In this document: in pieces, positions 1-12,500 of the stretch
How the letters are laid out: every line of letters starts with the position of its first letter
Numbering within the stretch: the stretch's first letter is position 1
Source of the DNA: Symbiodinium natans
Taxonomy: Eukaryota; Sar; Dinophyceae; Suessiales; Symbiodiniaceae
DNA: 40,000 nt
Reading direction: 5' to 3'
Assembly: GCA_905221605.1 (NCBI GenBank)
Contig: CAJNDS010002276.1
Coordinates: forward strand, 1-40,000
Notes under the pieces: model-generated
Databases searched by the model: none
Told to the model about the DNA's origin: nothing
What the model saw: only the letters and a program-made list of their open reading frames with translations
Position numbers and translations under genes: made by a program

Positions 1-525
1 AGCCGAGCCAGAAGCAGAAGGACGGTGGGGAAGAGGCGGGGCTGCAATCGGGCAACATGTTTCCACCTGTAGGCATCAAGCGGCCTAAACCGGTCAAGCT
101 CAACCCGCAAGTCCGGGCACGGCGGCGCCCTGTGCTACACTTTGGGGATTCGCGCGCGAAGCTGTGCAATGCAGAGGGGCAGTGTACTTGCTCTTCCCAA
201 CAGCTGGCCCGCGCTGTACGCTTAATGAATGCACAACTGCGTTTTGCAAAGTACATGTTAATTAGAAGTCGTGCTTTCGAGACGAGCATGCAATTCCAAG
301 AAGCAGTGCCGTCGAGCGTCGTCCCTTCGACGAGCGCGAGCGTTGCAAGGGAAAAGGGGGGCATCAGATTACAGTTGGCATGATCTGACGCATCTCGGCA
401 GCCGCTTTTGACTGCCTCTGGCTCTTCGGCATTTGCCGGAGGCACCGGGAAAAAGTGGCTTCACAAAACACTCTCATGGACATCTCTGCGATGTCACACA
501 CACACACACCCGCCAGCATTCGGCC
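1..525. other. No gene recognised at left edge
   Basis: An open frame on the plus strand (57-383) has a composition unlike any known family and no splice or motif support. The minus strand is broken by stops. A short CA run lies near 498-509. The stretch is probably the 3' flank of the minus-strand gene. Confidence 0.4.
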
Positions 526-584
526 TCAGATGTTGATCTCCTTCTCCTCGATGGGCAGCGCCTCCAGCGATGTGCGGAGCTCCG
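526..584 (-). CDS. Candidate terminal exon of the LRR gene
   Basis: After an AG acceptor at 586-585 the minus strand reads AELRTSLEALPIEEKEINI and then TGA at 528-526. The amphipathic LxxLEALPIEE pattern fits the tail of an LRR domain, and no equivalent is found in the repeated blocks. The exon is very short and chance cannot be excluded. It is the best candidate for the gene's stop codon. Confidence 0.3.
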
Positions 585-3500
585 CTTTTGCGTCCGAGCC
601 TCGGCGTGTGCGGCCTATTTTCCTCGAGTGCTCTGCTGGGCTTCCCACCCCCACCTAGCTCTCTCGAAACTCTCAACTCTCCAAAGGCTCCGACTCCTCA
701 AGGCATAAACTAGTTTTCGGGGCGCAGTTCCGACTGGGGCTTGTTTCTCTGCGCCCATGCCACTCCGTTTGGCCCAAGGACCCGGGAATGGTGCGGCGCT
801 TCCGTTTTACGCACGTGGCTGCACTCTGGGATCGCGTGCGGCTGCGGGCGCAGTGCAGTGCCTGCAAGGACCTGGATTTGGAGGAAGTGACTGTGGCACT
901 GTGTGACACTGTGGCAGTTATGGAAGTGCCTTATTTGCACTCGGAGCGCTGCTTGTCAAACCCGGAGAACTCTTTCGAGGCCTCCTTGGGCCTTTGTCCT
1001 TTGCTCTTCCCCCCTGCCGCATACCGCTCACACCTTCCTGGGCCCTGAGACCAAACTGATATCGTGCACAGATCGCGCAAAGCTGCGATTCCGCCCTCAG
1101 GGCCGACTTTGCGCAAAACCGCGGTTGCCCATCACGTTCGGGATTCCTGTCGACAACTCCCTCAAGGCCCTCAACAAAAAAGGCATTTTGTCTAGAATGT
1201 TCGTAGGGCAGACTTTTTGCTGCTGCTGTTGCGCCACATGCTCGTTTGATTTAGATATAGCTGTGCTGGGAGGGTGTCTTGCTGCTCCCTTCCTCTTTTT
1301 CCAGGGCTCCTTGGCCTGTGCGCTTCCCTCTCCAAGGGGCCGCAGCTCAGTGCGAGGCTGAAGCTTCAGCAAGGCAAAAATCAACAAAAGCAAACCTCAG
1401 AACTCGGAATCCTCACTTAAGAAGCTCTCAAGCTGCACCTGCCAAAAGCTGCGACTCTCAGGGGTTTTCAAGCGGTTCTCCTCCAAGGGCCTCCCTTTTT
1501 TTTTTTTTGGGCATCCCTGGGCCCCCTTGAGGTTGAGGCGGCTTCGGAGTTCTTTTGTCGTCTTGGAGTGCTTTTGGGGGATAAATTTGCTGCTTCAGAA
1601 CTCTTGAGCGACATGAACGACAAAGCACATGGTTCCTTTTCCACAGGTCACACAGAAAAGACTTAGAAAAACGGATGGAACTTTTCATCAACCGTATCAT
1701 CCTGGAGTTTGGATCCTCTCTTATAAGCTGCACAACCTCTCCTTCGAAATTGGGCATAACAAGCCCGTGTCTCCGAAGCTTTTGCTCCCCCGCTGCGAAG
1801 TTGCCCTCGCGTGTGTCTGTTCCAAGGTTCGGGTTCTCTATGAGTCTGTTGGTGTGAGAGCCTTGAACCTCTCGCAGGCTTCGAAAGGTTTCCTTTTATG
1901 GGTCGAACTCCCCCTTCTCTCCATTTCCCGGCTCCAAGACTTCAAGACTAGTGCCTGCACACCGCATAAAGCCTTGTAGTGGCCCCCGGTGCGGTGCATC
2001 TAGTGCTGCTCACCGCCCGCGGTCAGACTGTACTTAACCCCCCCCCACCCCGGCTTCTCGCCCCACTCAACCATGGGGATTTTTTGGCGACCTGCTGCCC
2101 GCCTTGCTTTCATAATATAGTCCTTTTGGTTTTTCTTCTTTGCTGAAAAAATCTGCTTAGCACTTTTGCGGGTGGCTTCAGGACTTGACCCGAGTTCCTG
2201 GAACCAAGCCTGCCCTTCAGCTGTCACTCCCAAGAACCCAAGAATGGCTCACACATAGGCACACAGAAAAAGCAAAGCCTCAGCTCACAGCAGCCCCCTC
2301 AAAAAGCTCCCTGACTGCATCCGCCAAAAAAATGCTGCAAGACGTCTTCCCGTGCGGCTCGATCCCCTGGGCCCCCGCGCCGATGCCGTTTATGCGGAGC
2401 ATCAGCGTGAGGCGCCGCAGCGCGCCGGCGTCGCCCAGCCGCTCCAGGGCCTGCGCCAGGGCGGCCGCCCCTTCCTTGCCTCGGCGCATGCGGGAGAGCC
2501 GTGGCAACTCCCAAGATCCCCCGCAGACCCTCTTTACTCCCTGTAAAGTCGGGGGGGTGAGGCTGTGGGAGCTTTGTAATTATAGGGTGCCTCTGTCGAA
2601 GAGTCGAAATACGCTCCGGGAACTTGAAGCTGCTTGCTGGGGTTCAAGAAATGGCGGGTGCGTGGGCAGGTTGGGGCAAGGACGGGGAGGAGCAGAAACC
2701 CTCCCTCTGACTCCTGGGCTTCAGCTTCTTCCAATTTCGACGATGGTCAACTCTACCATGCTTCCGGTGCGAGGCTGCAAGGTGGCGCACATATATCTCC
2801 CAAGATTTTGAGTGACAAAGAGAAAAAGCTCCTCAAAGCAGCTATCGAAAAACATCGAAAGCCGTTATAGCTCCCCCTACCTTGGGCCCCACAACTCGGC
2901 ATTCTTCCGGGGGCCCCGGGCCAAGCTGGTTGGAATTCAGGTCCAGCACCAGCTCCTGGCAGGCGCAGAGGGCGCAGAGATGCGCAGAGAGCTTGGAGAT
3001 GTCGGCATCAAGGAGCTGCAGGGCTGAAATCTGGTAACCTCTCGTGGGGTTTGCGCGCGGATTTCAGGCCGCACTTCAACACCTTGCTTGGAGCTATGGG
3101 GCATGTTTTTAGCCAAAGCCTTCCGGGCGCTCCCACATTCTTGTCAAAACAAAACAACTCCGACGTGGCCACGGGAATTGGGCGAACATCCCTCCGAGGG
3201 CGGAAAAGTGCTTCTGGGGGTTCCTGCGGGGCTTTCGTCCCGACTTGTGCTTGTGCTGAAGTCAACTTGTGGGTTCGCCTAGAAGAAAGGATCTGCCTCA
3301 CCCTGATCTGGGCGAGACTGTGCAAGCGCCTGACACAATTCCTTGCTGGATTCTGTCTACAAGTTGTGGCTGCTGAAATGGCCGACCAAAATTGAGTTTG
3401 AAGCCGCTTTGGGCTGCTGCTGCAGGGGGGAGGACCCTTCAAGCCTTAAACATAAAGCCGCCCATTGAAGCCCACCTAACAAGCTGGCTTGAGCGGCTTT

Positions 3501-6500
3501 TGCCCACTTCCCTTGTGAAGCCCAAAAGCCCGTCCCCCTTTTGGACTTTTGGGCTGAGCCATTCATTTTCATGGTGCAAGCAACGAAGGTCTCACCGAGA
3601 ACCAAAAACGGTTTTTTCAAACCCAGGCTTCGGCTCCTCGAGGCGCAGGGGGGCCAGCGCCGTGGCCAGGGCTCCAGCGCCCTCTGCGCCTGCGCCAAGG
3701 GGAATCGGGGGGGGGGGGCAGGGGTTCCGAGGGGGGGGGGGGGGTGGGACCAAGGGGGAGGGGGGGGGGGGGCGAAAGCAATCTCGTTGAAGGGGTGGGG
3801 TCGAGTGCAATTCTCCTCTTTGTTCTGCTGTGATTGTGTCGGCTTCACTTCCTTGCTTTCGCGACTACGAGCATCCCCACAGCGGAGGAGGGGTTAGGGC
3901 ATTGGGGTTCTTGGATTCCCAAAGAACATCTAGTGGAACAGCGGCTCCATAAGTGAGACTCGCCGCAGCTCCCCGCCATAAACCGAAAGTGCTTGGGATT
4001 TTCGCGCGCCTTTCACATCTTTAGCATCATGTCTCGAGCTTCAACAAGATAAAAGGCGCCTGAAGCCTTCAGGGACGCCCTGTGGCCAGGCACCGCGCTT
4101 TTGCTTTCTTCCTTCTTGTCCCGGCTGCTCTTGGCTTGGGTTCGCGCATGCGTCTTTTCGGGGGCGAGGGGGATTGGTGCAGGCACTGCTGTCGCGTTTA
4201 TTGGGCTTTTGAATCTGGTCTTAAGGCTGAGGTGGCTTCGGAGTTCTTTTGTCGTCTTGGAGTGCTTTTGGGGGATACACTTGCTGCTTTAGAACTCTTG
4301 AGCGAAATGAACGACAAAGCACATGGTTCCTTTTCCACAGGTCACACAGAAAAGACTTGGAAAAACGGATGGAACTTTTCATCAACCGTGTCATCCTGAA
4401 GCTTGGATCCTCTCTTATAAGCTGCACAACCTCTCCTTCGAAATTGGGCATAACAAGCCCGTGTCTCCGAAGCTTTTGCTCGTGATGGGTCGAACTCCCC
4501 CTTCTCTCCTTTTCCCGGCTCCAAGACTTCAAGACTAGTGCCTGCACACCGCATAAAGCCTTGTAGTGGCCCCAGTGCGGTGCATCTAGCCGCCCCTCAC
4601 CGCCCGCGGTCAGACCGTACTTAACCCCCCGGCTTCTCGCCCCACTCAACCATGGGGGTTTTTTGGCGACCTGCTACCCGCCTTGCTTTCATTTAGTCCT
4701 TTTGGTTTTTCTTTTTTGCTGTAAAAGAAACTGCTTAGCACTTTTGCTGGTGGCTTCAGGACTTGACCCGAGTTCCTGGAACCAAGCCAGCTCCTAAGCC
4801 TGCCCTTCAGCTGTCACTCCCAAGAACCCAAGAAAAGAAGCAAGAAACTATGCGACTGGCTCACACATAGGCACACAGAAAAAGCAAAGCCTCAGCTCAC
4901 AGCAGCCCCCTCAAAAAGCTCCCTGACTGCATCCGCCAAAAAAATGCTGCAAGACGTCTTCCTGCGCGGCTCGATCCCCTGGGCCCCCGCGCCGATGCCG
5001 TTGTTGAAGAGCATCAGCGTGAGGCGGCGCAGCGCGCCGGCGCCGCCCAGCCGCTCCAGGGCCTGCGCCAAACCAGCCGCCCCCTCGTTGCCTCGGCGCA
5101 TGCGGGAGAGTCTTGGCAGCTCCGAAGATCTTCTTTACTCCCCTGTAAAGTTGGGGGGGTGAGGCTTTGTAATTATAGGGTCCCTCTGTCGAAGAGTCGA
5201 AATACACGCCGGGAACTTGAAGCTGCTTTATTGGGGTTCAAGAAATGGCGGCGTGGGCAGGTTGGGGCAAGGAGGGGGAGAGCAGAAAGCCTCCCTCTGA
5301 GGTGGAGCAAGACTTGGAGGCTCCTGGGCTTCAGCTTCTTCCAATTTCGACGATGGTCTACCATGCTTGCGGTGCGAGGCTGCAAGGTCGCGCACAAAAA
5401 ATCTCCCAACACCTCGACAAACAAAGAGAAAAAGCTCCTCAAAGCAGCTATCCGAAAGACACCGAGAGACGTTATAGGCTCCCCCTACCTTGGGCCCCAC
5501 AACTCGGCATTCTTCCAGGGCCCGGGCGGAGCTCGTTACTGCCCAAGTTCAGCACCAGCTCCTGGAGGGCGCAGAGATGCGCAGCTGGCTTGGAGATGTC
5601 GGCATCAGGGAGCTGCAGGGCTGAAATCTGGTAACCTCTCGTGGGGTTTGCGCGCTCTTTGTTGTGCGCAAGCTGCTTGGGCAATACACGCGCGACTTTT
5701 ACAGGGATTTCAGGCCGCCCTTCAACACCTTGTTTGGAGCCATAGGGCATGTGTTTGGCCAAAGTCTTCCGGGCGCTCCCACATCCTTGTCAAAACAAAA
5801 CAACTCTGACGACGGGAATTGGGCGAACATCCCTCCGAGGGCGGAAAAGTGCTTCTGCGCGGGTTCCTGCGGGGCTTGTGGGTTCATCTTTCAAGCCCGC
5901 CTAGAAGAAAGGATCTGCCTCACCCTGATCTGGGCGAGACTGTGCAAGCGCCTGACACAATTCCTTGCTGGATATCTGTCTACAAGTTGTGGCTGCTGAA
6001 ATGGCCGACCAAAAGAGTTCGAAGCCGGTTTGGGGTGCCGCTGCAGGGGGGAGGACCCTTCAAGCCTTGAACATACAGCTGCCCATTGGAGCCCACCTAA
6101 CAAGCTGGCTTGAGCAGCTTTTGCCCACTTCCCTTTGTGAAGCCCAAAAGCCCGTTCCCCATTTGGACTTTTGGGCTGGGCTATTCATTTTCATAGTGCA
6201 AGCAACGAAGGTCTCACCGAAAGCCGACAACGGTTTTTCAAACCCTAACTTGGAGGAGGAGCACACAATATGACGAGCAGAGCAGGCTTATGTATTGGCC
6301 GTTCTCGGCTCCGCCACGCCGGCTCCTCGAGGCGCAGCGCGGCCAGGGCCGTGGCCAGGGCTCCAGCGCCCTCTGCGCCTGCAGCGATCCAAGAAGGGTT
6401 CATCAGGACGAAGGGGTGGCGAAAGCAATTTCGTTGAAGGGCTGGGGTCGCGTGCAATTCTCTTGTTTGTTCTGCTGTGATTCTGCCGGCTTCCCTCCTT

Positions 6501-9500
6501 TGCTTTGGCTACTCAGGCGTGCTTTTCAGTGCAGTGCGCACTCGTGCTGGGGCCCTCTCTCTGAGGAAACCTCCTGTTTGGCGGGGCTGACTTTTGCGTT
6601 GGCCTCGTCGCTTTTGTGCTCCTGGACTTTGAGCCCCCAGTCCCGGCTCATTTCGAAGCTTCCTCCAGCCTGGCATTCTCTTTGATGGCGCTGACCGTCT
6701 ATTTCCTGCAGGATTCAGGACCCCTTGTCGGGGGTCAGGTGGGTCAGGTGAGTTAGGTTAGAGGGGCGCGTCCGGACTTCGGTTCGGTTGCTCAACATTC
6801 TACAGTGCAACAAGTCGTGACCTTTTGCACGTTTGAGGGAAGACAGTGGATCCAAGAGTTAAGGAAAATTAACTCTGAAGTTAATTGACCGGCATCGGGC
6901 CGGCTCGACGCCCCTTAGGTCCAGCACAATTAACTCTCGATTTAATTGCCTGTTAACGTCGCGCGACGTAGCATGCCATGCCGGCAAGCTGCTCAAGGAA
7001 AACAATTAAATCAGGATTTAATTGTTTCTTCTAGACGACCCCAACCCGCAGAAACAATTAAATCAGGATTTAATTGTTCCCCCTAGAGTAAGAGTAATAA
7101 TAAGAACAATAATAGTAATAATAGTGATAATAATAGTAATAGTAATAATAATAATAATAGTAATAGTAATAGTAATCGTAATAGTAATAATGATAGTAAT
7201 AGGAATAATAATAGTTGTAATAATAATAATGGTAGTAACAATAAGAATAATAATAATACTACTCATAATAATAGTAACAGTAATACGAGTAATAGTAATA
7301 GTAATAATTATAATGGTAGTAACAATAAGAATAATAATAATACTACTCATAACAATAGTAACAGTAATACGAGTAATAGTACTAGTAATAATTATAATTG
7401 TAGTAACAATAAGAAGAATAATAATACTACTCATAACAATAGTAACAGTAATACGAGTAATAGTAATAGTAATAATAATAATAAGAAAATACTAATAAGA
7501 AGAAGAATAAGAATAAGAATGGTAATACGAATAGTAATAGTAATATTAAGACTAGTAGTCAAAATAATAATAATAATAATAGTAGTAAGACTCATAGTAA
7601 TAGGAATAATAAGACTAATAGTAATAATAGTAATAATAGTACAATTAAATCATGATTTAATTGTGCAACCCGTACCAATTAGCACAAGTCTTTGCTATAC
7701 CATTAAATCACGATTTAATTGTCTTCCAGTCAAACGCAAAGAAACACAATTAAATCACGATTTCATTGTGTTTTTGTAGGGAGAAGGTATGTCGAGGTAG
7801 GTCAAAACCCAACCCAAACACAACAATTAAATCAGGATTTAATTTTTTTAAACTTCTGGATCCATGGGTTTTCCACGTTTGAGCCCCCCCCCCCCCCTGT
7901 CCCCCGGACTCCCTGCTGCGTTTGGGCCTTGGGGTTTGGTTTCCCAAGACAATCCTGAACTTCTCCTGTTGCTCCTGTTGTGAGCAAAATGGAGACAAGC
8001 TGCGAGCTTTGGTGGGGTCTCGATGTGAACAGGCGTGATAGCAAAACACCGACTTGCGACTTCGTGGCTTTTCGCTCCTCACAGCTTTGACCTTTCCCCA
8101 TAACACCCGCTCTCAGCTTCTTGCAAGCTTGCCGGCTCCCACTCTCCTTCACTTTAGTGGTGATGTCGCTCAAAGCTGCGGTTCCGCGAAGCAACGAGGC
8201 CAGAGAGGGATAGTCAAGGCCCGACGCCCATGCTTTCAAGTCTCAACTTCGGGGAGAGAGGCAGAGCCCTTCCATTACTTTCCCATAGTTGAGGACCGTT
8301 GAGGAATCGGACTACCAACTCAGCGATGTGGAGCTGGAGGAGTGCTTCAGAAGACCAAACACATTCAGAGGTCGAAGGGTGGTGTCGGTAGCGATTGGGG
8401 AAGCAGCATGCGGGTGGTTTTACCCAGTTTTCCACTCTCAGAGTTCCTTGTCTTGCTCATACATCTTTTTAGAGTCGAGATGTTTAACTGTTTGACACAA
8501 CTCGAGCTTCTCATTCTCAACGATTCTCGGGGTTGGCGGGTATAATTCCTTTTCACCTTCTCTGTTCAAACCCTTCTCACTACCGTCTGAGGCTCGGGAC
8601 TTTCACATCCCTCGTATCACAATTTAGGGCGGCTTGGCTTCAAGCCTGGGTTGCCCGTCTGGGCATCCTTCCCCCCCCCCCCCCCCGGCCCCCCCGCAGA
8701 CCGGCAAGGCACAATCATTGTGGCATTCGATCTTGGCCGTACGTTCTAAGTCCTGCGGCTTCTTTTGCATGCCTCGCAGATGTTACAGTGTCGCTATATT
8801 TACTTTTTCTGGCTTCTTTCAGACGGGGGGGGGGGGGGGTGGGGGGGGGGTGGGGGGGGGGTGGGGGGGGGGTGCGGGGGTGGGGTGAAAAGCGATTTCA
8901 TGAATTAAAGGGGGGGGGGGGGGGGCGCTTGGGCTTTCTCCTCCTATTCTTGTGTTGCTGCGATTCTGCCTTGTGGCTTCACTTCCTTATACTTTGGCTA
9001 CAGGGCTGTGTCTATGCAGGCTGGTTTGGCACCGCCCCATGACCTTCCGAGCCGGTACACCCCCTCCTTAGGGCCTTGGGGTTCTTGCATTCCCAAAGAA
9101 CATATAGTAGAACAGCGGCTCCATAAGTGAGACTCGTCGTAGCTCCCCGCCATAAACCGAAAGTGCTTGGGAATTTTCGCGCGCCTTTCACATCTTTAGC
9201 GCCAGGAGCCCTGCATGACACATATCACGTGTCGAGCTTCAACAAGAGAAAAGGCGCCTGAAGCCTTCAAGGATGCCTTGTGGCCAGGCGCCGCGCTTTT
9301 GCTTTTTAATTAAAGGGCCTGGGGGCCTTCGTTCTTGTCCCGGCTGCTCTTGGCTTGGGTTCGCGCATGCGTCTTTTCGGGGGCGAGGGGGATTGGTGCA
9401 GGCACTGCTGTCGCGTTTATTGGGCTTTTGAATCTGGTCTTAAGGCTGAGGCGGCTTCGGAGTTCTTTTGTCGTCTTGGAGTGCTTTTGGGGGATATCTT

Positions 9501-12500
9501 GCTGTTTTAGAATTCTTGAGCGAAATGAATCAAATGAACGATAAAGCACATGGTACCTTTTCCACGCCACACAGCCCCCAGAATCCAAAGCCCCTGTTCA
9601 ACCACAGAGCACACAGAAAATAGGATGGAACTTTTCATCAACCGTATCATCCTGGAGTTTGGATCCTCTCTTATAAGCTGCACAACCTCTCCTTCGAAAT
9701 TGGGCATAACAAGCCCGTGTCTCCGAAGCTTTTGCTCGTGATGGGTCGAACTCCCCCTCTCTCCTTTTCCCGGCTCCAAGACTTCAAGACTAGTGCCTGC
9801 ACACCGCATAAAGCCTTGTAGTGGCCCCCGGTGCGGTGCATCTGGCGCTTCTCACCGCCCGCGGTCAGACTGTACTTAACCCCCCCCCCGGCTTCTCGCC
9901 CCACTCAACCTTGGGGTTTTTTGGCGACCTGCTACCCGCCTTGCTTTCATATAGTCCTTTTTGTTCTTCTTTTTTGCTGTAAAAGAAACTGCTTAGCACT
10001 TTTGCGGGTGGCTTCAGGACTTGACCCGAGTTCCTGGAACCAAGCCTCTTCAGCTGTCACTCCCAAGAACCCAAGAAAAGAAGCAAGAAACTATGCGACT
10101 GGCTCACATATATAGGCACACAGAAAAAGCAAAGCCTCAGCTCACAGCAGCCCCCTCAAAAAGCTCCCTGACTGCATCCGCAAAAAAATGCTGCGACGTC
10201 TTCCTGCGCGGCTCGATCCCCTGGGCCCCCGCGCCGATGCCGTTGTTGACGAGCACCAGCGTGAGGCGGCGCAGCGCGCCGGCGCCGCCCAGCCGGCCCA
10301 GGGCCTGCGCTAGGGCAGCCGCCCCCTCGTTGCCTCGGCGCATGCGGGAGAGTCTTGGCAGCTCCGAAGATCTTCTTTACTCCCCTGTAAAGTTGGGGGG
10401 GTGAGGCTTCGCAATTATAAGGTCCCTCTGTCGAAGAGTCGAAATACACGCCGGGAACTTGAAGCTGCTTTATTGGGGTTCAAGAAATGGCGGGTGCGTG
10501 GGCAGGTTGGGGCAAGGAGGGGGAGAGCAGAAACCCTCCCTCTGAGGTGGAGCAAGTCTTGGAGGCTCCTGGGCTTCAGCTTCTTCCAATTTCGACGATG
10601 GTCAACTCTACCATGCTTGCGGTGCGAGGCTGCAAGGTCGCGCACAAAAAATCTCCCAAGACCTCGACAAACAAAGAGAAAAAGCTCCTCAAAGCAGCTA
10701 TCCGAAAGACACCGAGAGACGTTATAGGCTCCCCCTACCTTGGGCCCCACAACTCGGCATTCTTCCGGGGCCCGGGCGGAGCTCGTTACCGCCCAAGTTC
10801 AGCACCAGCTCCTGGAGGGCGCAGAGATGCGCAGCTGGCTTGGAGATGTCGGCATCAGGGAGCTGCAGGGCTGAAATCTGGTAACCTCTCGTGGGGTTTG
10901 CGCGCCCTTTGTTGTGCGCAAGCTGCTTGGGCAATACACGCGCGACTTTTACAGGGATTTCAGGCCGCCCTTCAACACCTTGTTTGGAGCCATCGGGCAT
11001 GCGTTTGGCCAAAGTCTTCCGGGCGCTCCCACATCCTTGTCAAAACGAAACAACTCTGACGTGGCCACGGGAATTGGGCGAACATCCCTCCGAGGGCGGA
11101 AAAGTGCTTCTGCGCGGGTTCCTGCGGGGCTTGTGGGTTCATCTTTCAAGCCCGCCTAGAAGCAAGGATCTGCCTCACCCTGATCTGGGCGAGACTGTGC
11201 AAGCGCCTGACACAATTCCTTGCTGGATATCTGTCTACAAGTTGTGGCTGCTGAAATGGCCGACCAAAAGAGTTCGAAGCCGCTTTGGGGTGCCGCTGCA
11301 GGGGGGAGGACCCTTCAAGCCGTAAACACAAAGCTGCCCATTGGAGCCCACCTAACAAGCTGGCTTGAGCAGCTTTTGCCCACTTCCCTTTGTGAAGCCC
11401 AAAAGCCCGTTCCCCATTTGGACTTTTGGGCTGGGCTATTCATTTTCATAGTGCAAGCAACGAAGGTCTCACCGAAAGCCGACAACGGTTTTTCAAACCC
11501 TAACTTGGAGGAGGAGCACACAATATGACGAGCACAGCAGGTTTATGTATTGGCCGTTCTCGGCTCCGCCACGCCGGCTCCTCGAGGCGCAGCGCGGCCA
11601 GGACCGTGGCCAGGGCTCCAGCGCCCTCTGCGCCTGCAGCGATCCAAGAAGGGTTCATCAGGACGAAGGGGTGGCGAAAGCAATTTCGTTGAAGGGCTGG
11701 GGTCGCGTGCAATTCTCTTTTTTGTTCTGCTGTGATTCTGCCGGCTTCCCTCCTTTGCTTTGGCTACTCAGGCGTGCTTTTCAGTGCAGTGCACACTCGT
11801 GCTGGGGCCCTCTCTCTGAGGAAACCTCCTGTTTGGCGGGGCTGACTTTTGCGTTGGCCTCGTCGCTTTTGTGCTCCTGGACTTTCAGCCCCCAGTCCCG
11901 GTCTATTTCCTGCAGGATTCAGGACCCCTTGTCGGGGTCAGGTGGGTCAGGTGGGTTAGGTTAGAGGGGTGCGTCCGGACTCCGGTTCGGTTGCTCAACA
12001 TTCTACAGTGCAACAAGTCGTGACCTTTTGCACGTTTGAGCCCCCCCCCCCCACCCCCGGACTCCCTGCTGCGTTTGGGCCTTGGGGTTTGGTTTCCCAA
12101 GGACCCAGGAACGTAGCATGCCCTTCCTCCCGTTGTTCTGGAATCTTCGATTTGAGGAACAATCCTGAACTTCTCCTGTTGCTCCTGTTGTGAGCAAAAT
12201 GGAGACAAGCTGCGAGCTTTGGTGGGGTCTCGATGTGAACAGGCGTGATAGCAAAACACCGACTTGCGACTTCGTGGCTTTTCGCTCCTCACAGCTTTGA
12301 CCTTTCCCCATAACACCCGCTCTCAGCTTCTTGCAAGCTTGCCGGCTCCCACTCTCCTTCACTTTAGTGGTGATGTCGCTCAAAGCTGCGGTTCCGCGAA
12401 GCAACGAGGCCAGAGAGGGATAGTCAAGGCCCGACGCCCATGCTTTCAAGTCTCAACTTCGGGGAGAGAGGCAGAGCCCTTCCATTACTTTCCCATAGTT

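Larger units (their letters stand above)
1530..4225. repeat. Block A (short type)
   Basis: Homology to the other blocks starts abruptly at 1530, and the sequence to its left is unrelated. It shares with D a segment at about 3235-3280 that B, C and E replace with different sequence. It shares with E a 9-nt longer Y exon. Its right part has poly-G runs (3709-3771) and joins block B without spacer. Confidence 0.85.
6838..7873. mobile_element. 1,036-bp insertion with 10-bp target duplication; putative new non-autonomous element
   Basis: It is present in block B and absent at the orthologous position in block C (12031-12040). CACGTTTGAG sits on both sides in B and once in C. The ends form an imperfect inverted repeat: GGATCCaagagtta near the left end pairs with GGATCC and an AT-rich run near the right end, about 24 of 35 positions matching by eye. 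Inside are eight related AT-rich palindromes and a 555-bp TAA/TAG-type trinucleotide array. No transposase is encoded, and the long open frames over the array are repeat artefacts. It fits a MITE-like DNA transposon; the superfamily is unknown. Confidence 0.7.
4226..9442. repeat. Block B (long type, with mobile insertion)
   Basis: This is the longest block because it carries the 1,036-bp insertion at 6838-7873. Its first half aligns with block C at an offset of about 5.22-5.25 kb. Its second half (7955-9440) is almost identical to C 12165-13600; only a few substitutions and G-tract length changes were noticed. B also lacks about 57 bp present in C (12102-12158). Confidence 0.85.

Noticed and set aside
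57-383. 108-aa plus-strand frame at the left edge
   Set aside because: Arg/Pro/Ser-rich composition typical of random GC-rich frames; no motif, no splice sites matching the gene style.
1629-1757. Frame reading MPNFEGEVVQLIRED, conserved in all five blocks
   Set aside because: All three minus frames are open here and conservation follows from duplication. Differences between copies change residues freely (PNSRM to PSFRM), and there is no motif.
3541-3897. Gly- and Pro-rich proteins over poly-G tracts (also 8533-9042, 15485-16002, 18502-18849)
   Set aside because: Translations of homopolymer runs in both strands; length changes between copies break the frames.
7022-7495. Long open frames (157 aa plus, 123 aa minus) of Ile/Val-rich sequence
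   Set aside because: They exist only because the TAA/TAG array has a 3-nt period and is open in frames that avoid the stop triplets. No start context, family or non-repetitive part.
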